Assembly: GCF_902491705.1 (NCBI RefSeq)
Contig: NZ_CABUIW010000003.1
Span: 1-64,000 of the forward strand
DNA from: an uncultured Lactobacillus sp.
GTDB lineage: Bacteria; Bacillota; Bacilli; Lactobacillales; Lactobacillaceae
Length of the DNA: 64,000 nucleotides
Reading direction: 5' to 3'
Shown here: piece after piece, positions 36,335 through 44,384 of the stretch
Layout: each line of letters begins with the position of its first letter
Position numbering within the stretch: position 1 is the stretch's first letter
Translations under genes and position numbers: made by a program
The notes under the pieces: model-generated
What the model was told of the DNA's origin: nothing
The model's database searches: none
Seen by the model: the letters and a program-made list of their open reading frames with translations, nothing else

Positions 36335-37923
36335 TGTTCTTTTCCCCCTTTTCTCAAGTGAATTTCACGATCAAACATTGCACGTAAACTTGGATCAAAA
36401 TTATGTGCAATCAAAATTAAAGTAATATCTGATTTTAAAAGCTCATCTAAAATTTTCTTAGTAGCTTTACTATCAATTGCACTTGTAGCTTCATCCATTA
36501 AAACAAATTGACTCTTGTGAATTTGAGTTCTTGCCAAAACAATCTTTTGTTTTTGACCACCTGATAAATTATCATTATCCAAATCGACTACAGTGTCCAA
36601 ACCATCAGCGAATTTAAGTACATCATTGTTTAATTGAACTTTTTCAACGAAATTCTTAACTTTATTATTTAAAGTTGAGTCAAACATAGTGATATTGTTC
36701 TTAATCGTATCTGGAAAAAGAGTTGAATCTTGAGCAATATAGCCTATTTTACTTAGGTCTGGATTAATTTCTTTACCAGCCGAATCCCTAAAAATTACAG
36801 CTCCAGAGTTTGGCTTCAATTGTCCTAAAACCAACTTAAAGAGAGTTGATTTACCTGCCCCACTATCTCCTGTTAGTAAGACTTTTTCTCCATGCTTAAC
36901 TTTGATGTCAGGATATTGAATCAATTCACCGTGTTCATATTTGACTGATGCATCTTTGACTTCTAATTCTGCTAAGTCATCATCAAGCTTTGCAGTATTT
37001 TTAACTACGTCTTTTTCTAAATCTTTAGTTTCTTGGTTAATTGATTTAATTGAATTAAATTGAGTTATTGATTGTTCATAAACCCAAATAGCGTTAAAAA
37101 TTTGACTAACGAAATCCCCTACTACTAGAGCAGCACCTATTGTTATTTTTCCTTGGAAGAACAAAACGCCTGCCCATAATGAAATGGAAATTTGAGACAA
37201 TGTATTGGCAAGATTACTAATAAAAAATGAGAGTGAATTAATTTTCGCACTATGAATGTTACTATCTTCAAAATTCTTATCAGCTTTATTCATAGTTTTA
37301 AAAAGTGAAGTAAAAGAATTGTATCGTCTCAATTCTTGAATTCCACCTAGCCAATAATTAATCGTCTTCAATAATTTGCTATTTTCAATGGAAATTTCTT
37401 CATTAGCCTTATCAGTGGCTTTTTCCATAATTCGTGGAGTAAGCAGATTAATCACTGCTAAGATGACTGTCAAGATTACTAAAGTCCAGTTTAATTGAAA
37501 CAAGATACCAATAGTAAAAATTAAAGTAAGACTATTACTGATAATAGTCAGGATTGGAGTAGCATAATTATCTGTTAAGATATCAAAATTATTTCCTAGT
37601 TCATTTTGCATTTCATCCAAGGTTTGATCATTCTGATTATAGAAATGAGCTACAATTTTTTGTCTAATAATTCCAATGTAATTCTGAACTTGACGTGAAT
37701 ACATTGTTTGAGTAGCAGAATCTAAAACAACACTAATAATGCCTGCTGAGATCATTATTACAAAGAAAATCAACGATGACTTCAAATTGCCTTTTACCAA
37801 ATAATCTGTTGCTGGCTTAAACAAATAACTAGCTGCAGTATTCAATGCTGCTACCAAAATTAATAGTATAAAGGTTAGTAATGCCCTCCCTTTATTACTT
37901 TTAATTAACCCACTTAGTGTCAT
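36331..37923 (-). CDS. ABC half-transporter, lanthipeptide locus, subunit 1
   Basis: The roughly 530-aa exporter half has six helices and an ATPase domain: Walker A GDSGAGKST, signature LSGGQKQK, Walker B VLMDEATSAID and H-loop IAHNF. The start is the ATG at 37923, with GGGGGAGG seven bases ahead; an ATG at 37965 lies in the T-run of the upstream terminator and is not credible. It is 80 bases downstream of the precursor peptide gene, separated from it by a hairpin, and translationally coupled to the next half-transporter. It is homologous to the protein at 14410-15996. Confidence 0.87.
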   Translation of the reverse strand: MTLSGLIKSNKGRALLTFILLILVAALNTAASYLFKPATDYLVKGNLKSSLIFFVIMISAGIISVVLDSATQTMYSRQVQNYIGIIRQKIVAHFYNQNDQTLDEMQNELGNNFDILTDNYATPILTIISNSLTLIFTIGILFQLNWTLVILTVILAVINLLTPRIMEKATDKANEEISIENSKLLKTINYWLGGIQELRRYNSFTSLFKTMNKADKNFEDSNIHSAKINSLSFFISNLANTLSQISISLWAGVLFFQGKITIGAALVVGDFVSQIFNAIWVYEQSITQFNSIKSINQETKDLEKDVVKNTAKLDDDLAELEVKDASVKYEHGELIQYPDIKVKHGEKVLLTGDSGAGKSTLFKLVLGQLKPNSGAVIFRDSAGKEINPDLSKIGYIAQDSTLFPDTIKNNITMFDSTLNNKVKNFVEKVQLNNDVLKFADGLDTVVDLDNDNLSGGQKQKIVLARTQIHKSQFVLMDEATSAIDSKATKKILDELLKSDITLILIAHNFDPSLRAMFDREIHLRKGGKEQ

Positions 37924-37965
37924 TCTTCTACCTCCCCCGCAAATATGAATCACACATATTTTCAT

Positions 37966-37994
37966 AAAAAAAATCGAAGTTTTTAACTTCGATT
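37966..37994 (-). terminator. Terminator/attenuator between precursor and exporter genes
   Basis: On the minus strand AATCGAAGTT pairs perfectly with AACTTCGATT around AAA, followed by a T run. It starts ten bases past the precursor stop codon. Partial read-through would give much more precursor mRNA than exporter mRNA. Confidence 0.85.
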
Positions 37995-38003
37995 ATTTAA
38001 ATA

Positions 38004-38099
38004 TTAATTGTTGATAGTGCACTTGTAACTGAACCAAGGTCCACCGTCTACAACATCTTCTACTTCAGCCATTTCTTGTAATTCGTTTAATTCTTCCAT
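38004..38099 (-). CDS. lanA: Putative class III lanthipeptide precursor peptide
   Basis: A 31-aa peptide missed by size cut-offs. ATG at 38099 is preceded by GGAGG at seven-base spacing. The leader part is acidic and includes LNELQ, like the LxLQ leader motif recognised by class III synthetases, followed by Glu/Asp/Val-rich sequence and a GG pair (residues 19-20). The last eleven residues are PWFSYKCTINN. Ser24 and Cys27 could form one four-residue lanthionine ring; Thr28 is another possible dehydration site. It lies between LanKC and exporter genes. The absence of a Ser-x2-Ser-xn-Cys motif is unusual, so a labionin is impossible. Confidence 0.8.
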   Translation of the reverse strand: MEELNELQEMAEVEDVVDGGPWFSYKCTINN

Positions 38100-38187
38100 G
38101 ATAATACCTCCATAAAATAAAATATTTTTTTAGAAATATTAACTTGGTAGCTTAGATAGGTAAGTTGCTTAATTAATATTTGATTTT

Positions 38188-38215
38188 ATTATATGAGGAT
38201 TTTATAATAAGTCAA
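38188..38215 (-). promoter_or_regulatory. Precursor-peptide promoter
   Basis: Minus-strand -35 TTGACT (38210-38215), a 16-base spacer and a consensus -10 TATAAT (38188-38193). Predicted leader of about 80 bases contains the inverted pair AAATATTAA/TTAATATTT. Confidence 0.8.
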
Positions 38216-38301
38216 CATTTTTTTCATAAAGAAATTATTGATTTGTAATTTAAATTATAGTATTTTAAGTAAAAGTTCAGCTTATATAAGGAGGAAACAG
38301 T

Positions 38302-40596
38302 ATGACATTAGCTATGTTTAATGATATAAACTTATTAAATTTACAAAATGATGTTTTTCCTACAGATATATTGCCAGATAACCCTATTTCATCTTCTTTA
38401 TCTCATATTACTCGTGATGCAAAACATTATTATCTTCAATTTAATTTCTCTAATAAACAATTGCCTCATCAAGGTTTTAAAATACATGTTTCTTGTACTG
38501 AGCAAAACTTTCAAAATATATTGAATATGGTTTATCAATTTTGTATTCAACACAAAGTAACCTTCAAATATATCTCTAATTATAGAAATTTACTTACCAA
38601 TCTCTCTGGTAAAAGTTCTATTTGGAGTAGTGGAAAGTTTATTACTATCTATCCTAAAGACGTTCATACTTTCAAAAAGATAATTGCTAAGCTTTATTCA
38701 TTATTTGCTTTGCATGAAATACATGAAGGAATTGCAATCTTATCTGATAGACGTTTTAAGGATTCAAATGTTTTATTCTATCGCTATGGAGTAATTACAG
38801 GTCCAGATACAAATATTTACAAATTGAATTCCAAAGATGTTGAATATAAAGACTATGTCCATAGTAAATACAGATTACCTGAAGGTCTGAAAGAACCCTT
38901 TCCTAACAACATAGATGACAAAAAGGAAAGTAAATTGCTATTTAAGACAATCATTCCTTTAAAAGCTGTGCATTCACGGGCATCCGGTTCAACCTTTATA
39001 GCTATTGATAAAACAAATAATCAAAAATTTATTCTCAAAGACTCTAAACCTGGATTTTCAGAAGGAGGAATTAGTGCTATTGCTTCTTTAAAACAAGAAA
39101 AGCAAAATTTAAAGAAACTGGCAAAATTTAAATTTATTCCAAATTACATTACTTCTTTTAAAGAAGATGAAGATTTTCTGCTTTGTGAGCAAAAAATGAG
39201 TGGAGTAGATGTAGATGCATTTAGAGCGAGTGGAGATAAGAATTTTCTAAGTTCTACTAAAAGAAAAGAATTATTCAAACTTTACCAAAATACAATTATT
39301 AATTTAATATCTAACCTTCACGAGCTACATCAAAACAATATTTTCTTAGGTGATATTTCTAGTACAAATATATTAATTGATGAAAATACTCAAAGCTCTA
39401 GTTTTATTGATATAAGTCAAAGCTTCAATGTATTAGAAAATAAAGGAAAGACACTTTCATCCTTTAGGACACCTGGATTTTACAACCAAAATATATCTAA
39501 CCTTCCTCCTCTTGAGCAGGATAATCAGCAATTAGGTTACCTGATAATTTCTATGTTTTGTCGAGCAAATATGTTTTTATTAGTAGATAAAACCGGTGAA
39601 ATGACCTTTAACTTTTTTAAGGAATATGCTTCTATAAATAAAATCCCACGTCTTTTTGTAGAAACTGCAAATAAACTTATTAAGAATCCAAGTCTGAACT
39701 TATCGAAATTAATCGATAGCCTACAACATGGAAATGATACACCGTTTATTACCGAAAAAACTTTATCAACTCAACATATAAAAGATTTCGAGTCTAGCCT
39801 ACAAAAGACAATATATTTATCTCAAATAAATAAAATACCTTTCAAAGAAATAGTGCCAGTGGAACTTTCTTCAAGTGATGATTTTATTTTTGGCGATAAA
39901 TTATTGGCATTAAGAATCAAAATCTTGCAAAATAAGGACGTAATCCTTCCTGATAAAGTAAAAAGTAAAGTATTTGCCTCAGTAAATCGTCTAAATTACT
40001 TGTTAACTAATGATACAAATAATACATTTATCAAAAAGTTAGATATTGCAAAGATATTTTCTTTACTTCTTTGTGCTATTTCACAAGCAACTACTAATGA
40101 CGAACCAGATATAAGTAAATTAATTGATAATATTAATAATTTATACCAGTATAAGTCACCTACGGAAGGGATCTTTTACAGACCTAATTTACTTTCTAAT
40201 CATTTATCACCATATTTATCTAATGGTTCAGCGGGTATGCTAGTAATCCTTCTTAGTTTTAAACGTAGATTTCACAAAAATATTTATGATGATCAAATAC
40301 ATGATATTATCAATACCCTAACTGAAAACTTTATGCCCCAAAATGCTTCATTAATGCGGGGATTAAGTGGAATAATATTTTCGCTCTTACAATACGCAGA
40401 TATTTGTCACGATAAGCAATATAACAATTTTATAAAAGAAAATATTGAAACATTGCCATATTACTCTTGTAAATGGAACGATCAAACTTTGATTGTTAAT
40501 CCTTCTTTTCGAAATTTAGATATTTGTTTCGAAGATGGAAACAAGGGGATTATCTATATCATTAATCTAGCTAAAAAATTACATATTATAGAGTAG
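38302..40596 (+). CDS. lanKC: Class III lanthipeptide synthetase (LanKC-type lyase-kinase-cyclase)
   Basis: This 764-aa enzyme phosphorylates Ser/Thr of the precursor, eliminates phosphate and cyclises onto Cys. Residues 1-200 are the lyase-like domain (FKIHVSCTEQN at 59-69; SSGKFITIYP). Residues 215-480 are the kinase: ASGST loop (227-231), Lys246 in ILKDSKP, catalytic Asp351 in GDISSTNIL and Asp370 in FIDIS. From about 520 comes a LanC-like cyclase with NGSAGML, MRGLSGI and EDGNKGI motifs, lacking the Cys-Cys-His zinc site, which defines class III. It is shorter than the usual 850-900 aa because the cyclase is reduced. AAGGAGG precedes the ATG. Confidence 0.9.
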   Translation: MTLAMFNDINLLNLQNDVFPTDILPDNPISSSLSHITRDAKHYYLQFNFSNKQLPHQGFKIHVSCTEQNFQNILNMVYQFCIQHKVTFKYISNYRNLLTNLSGKSSIWSSGKFITIYPKDVHTFKKIIAKLYSLFALHEIHEGIAILSDRRFKDSNVLFYRYGVITGPDTNIYKLNSKDVEYKDYVHSKYRLPEGLKEPFPNNIDDKKESKLLFKTIIPLKAVHSRASGSTFIAIDKTNNQKFILKDSKPGFSEGGISAIASLKQEKQNLKKLAKFKFIPNYITSFKEDEDFLLCEQKMSGVDVDAFRASGDKNFLSSTKRKELFKLYQNTIINLISNLHELHQNNIFLGDISSTNILIDENTQSSSFIDISQSFNVLENKGKTLSSFRTPGFYNQNISNLPPLEQDNQQLGYLIISMFCRANMFLLVDKTGEMTFNFFKEYASINKIPRLFVETANKLIKNPSLNLSKLIDSLQHGNDTPFITEKTLSTQHIKDFESSLQKTIYLSQINKIPFKEIVPVELSSSDDFIFGDKLLALRIKILQNKDVILPDKVKSKVFASVNRLNYLLTNDTNNTFIKKLDIAKIFSLLLCAISQATTNDEPDISKLIDNINNLYQYKSPTEGIFYRPNLLSNHLSPYLSNGSAGMLVILLSFKRRFHKNIYDDQIHDIINTLTENFMPQNASLMRGLSGIIFSLLQYADICHDKQYNNFIKENIETLPYYSCKWNDQTLIVNPSFRNLDICFEDGNKGIIYIINLAKKLHIIE

Positions 40597-40606
40597 TATC
40601 CATACC

Positions 40607-40653
40607 AAAAAAAGGCCTGACCCCGAATTGAATCGGAATCAGACCTCTTTTTT
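40607..40653. repeat. Right flanking repeat/terminator of the lanthipeptide locus
   Basis: The second copy of the element at 34679-34729, same orientation, about 5.9 kb away. It ends the LanKC gene on the plus strand and the serine hydrolase gene on the minus strand; GGCCTGACC pairs with GAATCAGACC through a partly bulged stem, with A and T runs at the ends. Confidence 0.8.
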
Positions 40654-41593
40654 AAAATTCCAACATCATTGCCATGATGCGGTTAACTTTTTTCTTAGCT
40701 TTACTAAACTCACCAGGAGCAGTGTGATTATCTTGGATAATAATCATATTCTTCCCGTCTTTAGTACTACGCATGAAGGTGTAATAACCTTCGCCTGCAC
40801 CATTAGCTGACTTGTAATTCTTCAAGTTATACAAGCCACCATTATAGAATGTAGGAGCTTTACCCTTAAACAGGATTTGCTTGCTATGTTTAGTTAACAT
40901 ATTGCCATGCAAAATATATTCAATTGTCTTAGCCAAATCATGGTTTGACATCACAATTGATCCAGCACCTAATTCATTATGTGCATCCCTTACTGCAGTC
41001 TTATGATTTACCTTAACGTATTGGCCATCCTTCATCTCATAGCCAGGCACCCATTTAGCGGCGCGCAATTTAGCTTTATCTGACCACAAGAATTCGGTTT
41101 GCTTTAAGCCAAGCGGCTTGATATAAGTCTCACGGAACAATTGCTCATAAGTCTTATGCTCAAGCTTAGATAAAATACCACAGAGGTAAATGTAGTTAAC
41201 TGAAGTGTAGTGCCATTTACCAAGTTTTTTTGCATCAAACACAGTATATTTCTGATCATGTTCAATATTCTTTTTATCAGAAATAAATACTTTTGTGCCT
41301 AACTCATGACCCCTCTGTAAATCAAGTCCTGAAGTCATATCTAGCAAATTGCTAATCTTGACTAAAGCCGCACCATCAACATTTGGATAATACTTAGAAA
41401 GCTTATCATTTAATTTAAGCTTACCTTTCTGCACCTCACGCATCAGCATTGCAGCCGTCATGGACTTTTGAACAGAATTTATTAAGTAGCTAGTGTCAGT
41501 ACTATTGTTTGTTGCATAGTTCAGCACAGGCTTCATATTGCTTGTTACTAATACGGAGCCCTTAACGCCTAATCTATTAATAGCCCGTCGCAC
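40652..41593 (-). CDS. Serine hydrolase (class C beta-lactamase/DD-peptidase fold) in the dlt operon
   Basis: The 313-aa penicillin-binding-like hydrolase has SxxK at Ser40-Val-Gln-Lys43, a YTSVNY motif matching the Tyr-x-Asn box, and a C-terminal NGAGEGYYTF region in place of KTG. No signal peptide is obvious. It starts with GTG overlapping the dltD stop (TAGTG), so it is the last gene of the dlt operon. The linkage suggests a role in D-alanine or cell-wall metabolism, for example esterase or carboxypeptidase activity; this is inferred. Confidence 0.82.
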   Translation of the reverse strand: MRRAINRLGVKGSVLVTSNMKPVLNYATNNSTDTSYLINSVQKSMTAAMLMREVQKGKLKLNDKLSKYYPNVDGAALVKISNLLDMTSGLDLQRGHELGTKVFISDKKNIEHDQKYTVFDAKKLGKWHYTSVNYIYLCGILSKLEHKTYEQLFRETYIKPLGLKQTEFLWSDKAKLRAAKWVPGYEMKDGQYVKVNHKTAVRDAHNELGAGSIVMSNHDLAKTIEYILHGNMLTKHSKQILFKGKAPTFYNGGLYNLKNYKSANGAGEGYYTFMRSTKDGKNMIIIQDNHTAPGEFSKAKKKVNRIMAMMLEF

Positions 41594-42879
41594 TACTTCA
41601 CTTTTAAACGGTCTTTATTAGATAAGTTAACTCTCTTAACGTTGTCTTTATTCTGCCACTTCTTTGAGTAGTAGTAGTTAGACATATCGTAGTTGTAACG
41701 CTCGTTAGGCAACTTCATAAATGGTCTAACGGCTTGATCAACTGCTACCCAACCTTTCCAACCAAGGTGAATAGTATCTTCCATGAAGTACTTTTCATTG
41801 CCACGTCTAGAAAGATCAGCAATATTTTCAAAGCCTTGACTAGTCAATTGTTTTTCCATCTTAGCAACTGATTCTTGGTACATCTTTGATGACAAACCAG
41901 TGTACTTCATCCACTTACCATTGATTGGTGGAATGATGAACAAAACATTAGTATGTTGCTTAGCAAATTGTTCAAGCATTAATTGGAAGTCAGCGTATTC
42001 AACAGACTTGACGTAGTCAAAGTTACGTTGACTACCCTTAAGGTTCTTCAATACTTTCTTAGGTAAACGAGTTCTATAGAAAGTATTGTCGATTCCCAAG
42101 TTGTTTGAAGTAGTATGTGCCGCAGCTTGTTCTTCAGCTACCTTATTCAAAGCAGCAACAGAATAAGCACTAGGTAAAACTTTAGTCTTATTGTGGATCT
42201 TATTTACACGATCACGCAATTGGAATGAACTAAAGAAATTGTCTTCGTTACGCAACATTCTGCGACGATTTTCTAAGTAAAATCTTTGGAAGCCAGTTAA
42301 CTTTTTACCTGCAGCAATTTGCTTAAGACTATTTCTGATTTCACCCTTTACGTCTGGCATATCAAGCAGACGCGTAGCGGCGTAACGATCAGTCTTATTA
42401 TTCTTAGCATTTAACAAGAAGTTACATGCTTGAAGTGGTGAATAATACAAAGCAAAGGCATTAGGATCTTGGCCCTTCTTAGTAAACCATTGTGGTGAAA
42501 TGATTACTACAGCCTTCTTGTTCTTAAGCTGTTTAGCTGTACCTTGCATCCCTAAGAATTGTGCCAATGATTGACTACCTGGTCCACCAAGTAAGAATGG
42601 ACGATAATTTCTGTGGTACTTTTCTGCGATTACACTAGGGTGAAGTGGATCGAATCTAGACAATTCACTTGAACCATAGAAAGGTACATAACCATCGTCA
42701 AAAGCTTCTTGCTTCATTGTGCTGCCTTTAAAGACAGTAGTGTTTTGTGAAGCTGCAGCTTCATAAATGGTTTGCTTAGAAAAAGTTCTTTCCCAGGGAA
42801 TAAGAAATACAACTATTAAAAGGATAAAAGCGCAAAGGACTGGGCCAAAGATTTGCCACAGCCGGCGTTTATTACTCAT
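41593..42879 (-). CDS. dltD: D-alanyl-lipoteichoic acid biosynthesis protein DltD
   Basis: DltD is a membrane-anchored SGNH-like protein acting in the last steps of D-Ala transfer onto teichoic acid. The 428-aa protein has one N-terminal helix (about 12-28) and an extracellular domain. [16 protein letters not shown] contains the catalytic Ser, and [16 protein letters not shown] the partner Asp/His. It overlaps dltC by eight bases and the following hydrolase gene by one, as expected for a tightly packed operon. Confidence 0.95.
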   Translation of the reverse strand: MSNKRRLWQIFGPVLCAFILLIVVFLIPWERTFSKQTIYEAAASQNTTVFKGSTMKQEAFDDGYVPFYGSSELSRFDPLHPSVIAEKYHRNYRPFLLGGPGSQSLAQFLGMQGTAKQLKNKKAVVIISPQWFTKKGQDPNAFALYYSPLQACNFLLNAKNNKTDRYAATRLLDMPDVKGEIRNSLKQIAAGKKLTGFQRFYLENRRRMLRNEDNFFSSFQLRDRVNKIHNKTKVLPSAYSVAALNKVAEEQAAAHTTSNNLGIDNTFYRTRLPKKVLKNLKGSQRNFDYVKSVEYADFQLMLEQFAKQHTNVLFIIPPINGKWMKYTGLSSKMYQESVAKMEKQLTSQGFENIADLSRRGNEKYFMEDTIHLGWKGWVAVDQAVRPFMKLPNERYNYDMSNYYYSKKWQNKDNVKRVNLSNKDRLKVK

Positions 42880-43111
42880 TTTCTAAGCTTTCCACCTTTG
42901 CAACAATCTTGTTAGGAGTGTCCCATTCAGCACGGTTAAATTCTGATACAGGAACATCGATGTCAAACTTTTCTTGTAAGCTCAAAAGCATTTGTACACT
43001 TGCCATTGAGTCCATCAAACCATTTTCAAAGATGTTTTCATCCATTTGGTCTGATAAATCTTCACCAGTTAAATCATTTAAAATGTCTAATACGCCTTGT
43101 TTAGTGTCCAT
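42872..43111 (-). CDS. dltC: D-alanine carrier protein DltC
   Basis: This 79-aa acyl-carrier-type protein receives a phosphopantetheine arm on Ser35 in [10 protein letters not shown] and carries D-alanine as a thioester between DltA and DltB. It is acidic and helical, like other carrier proteins. It lies between dltB and dltD in the standard gene order. Confidence 0.97.
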   Translation of the reverse strand: MDTKQGVLDILNDLTGEDLSDQMDENIFENGLMDSMASVQMLLSLQEKFDIDVPVSEFNRAEWDTPNKIVAKVESLENE

Positions 43112-43145
43112 AATTAATACCTCTCAAAAAAATCTACGCTATTCT

Positions 43146-44384
43146 TTACTTCCAGCCAAACCATAATTGGCTAAGGAATCCTGAGAAAATCAAGAAACTG
43201 AAACATACCACGTTGAAAGTTAAGAAAATGGCGAACCACTTAGTGAACTTGTTATGTGGAATTTGCTTCTTGTGTTTTCTCTTAAATCTTAGCCACATAT
43301 CGTTGACACAGATAGCAGTGGCATGGAATATACCATAAACAATATAATACCATGTTAAACCATGCCAGAATCCCATTATCAAGAATAATAGGAAATATGA
43401 TACCTGTGACAATCTAATACGATTCTTAAACAATTTTTTCTTCATTGCAAAGAAAGTAAATCGCATGTAGATGTAGTCACGGAACCAGAATGAAAGCGTC
43501 ATGTGCCAACGATTCCAGAAGTCTTTGATGTTCTTAGAAATAAATGGCTTGTTGAAGTTCATTGGGGTATGAATACCCATGAAGTATGAAATTGATACCG
43601 CAAATAATGAATAACCTGCAAAGTCAAAGAACAAATACATACTGTAGCAGTACATATAAGCAAGGAGCCACCAGGATAACTTCAATCCACCATTTGCGTT
43701 ACCTACTGCTAAAGCAGCAGCACTGATCTTTGGAAGCCAATAAGTACCAAAGAACCAACCGATTACAAACTTATATAAAAATCCTTGGAACAAATATCTT
43801 ACAGCATATTGTAAATCTGTAATATATGCGTCTCTTGTAGGAACCTTGTCGTAATCTTTCTTAAATCTACGGTAACGATCAATAGGACCTGATGAGATTG
43901 TTGGGAAGAAGAGTAAGAATCTTGCATAAGTTACAGGATCTACCTTCTTAATTGCCCCATCACGCATTTCCATGATAACTTGCACTGTTTTGAAAGTTAC
44001 GTATGAAATACCTAAGAATCCAATGACAAATCCAATTGAATTATCAGGGAATGCTGTCAAATACTTAACTGCAGCTAGTGGGATAATTGCCAAAATTACA
44101 GCTAAGCAAAAGACCCAAGTCTTATTTTTACCATGATGACGATAATACTGATAAGCAAACGTCAAAATAAATTCATAAACCAGCCAGATCAGCAGGTTTA
44201 CACCTTGCTCCCAGTGACTACCATCAAAAATCAAGAACAAGAAGACAATTGAGAAAATTGCTTCATATGTCTTAAGACGATGACCATAGTAAAGTCCAAT
44301 AATAATTGGAATTAATGCGATCATCAAATAGACAAAGTATTGCGGATTTGAATAAGGCTGTAAGTTAATGAAATTAAAATTCAC
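43146..44384 (-). CDS. dltB: D-alanyl transferase DltB (MBOAT family)
   Basis: This 412-aa polytopic membrane O-acyltransferase moves D-alanine from DltC across the membrane toward lipoteichoic acid. The MBOAT active His lies in LLFLIMGFWHGLTWYY; KDFWNRWHMTLSFWFRDY is the other signature region. It starts at the last base of dltA, so translation is coupled. Confidence 0.96.
   Translation of the reverse strand: MNFNFINLQPYSNPQYFVYLMIALIPIIIGLYYGHRLKTYEAIFSIVFLFLIFDGSHWEQGVNLLIWLVYEFILTFAYQYYRHHGKNKTWVFCLAVILAIIPLAAVKYLTAFPDNSIGFVIGFLGISYVTFKTVQVIMEMRDGAIKKVDPVTYARFLLFFPTISSGPIDRYRRFKKDYDKVPTRDAYITDLQYAVRYLFQGFLYKFVIGWFFGTYWLPKISAAALAVGNANGGLKLSWWLLAYMYCYSMYLFFDFAGYSLFAVSISYFMGIHTPMNFNKPFISKNIKDFWNRWHMTLSFWFRDYIYMRFTFFAMKKKLFKNRIRLSQVSYFLLFLIMGFWHGLTWYYIVYGIFHATAICVNDMWLRFKRKHKKQIPHNKFTKWFAIFLTFNVVCFSFLIFSGFLSQLWFGWK

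Noticed and set aside
37924..37965. Fourteen-codon N-terminal extension of the exporter subunit 1 gene
   Set aside because: It begins next to the terminator T-run and has no ribosome site, whereas the internal ATG has GGGGGAGG at ideal spacing and aligns with homologues.
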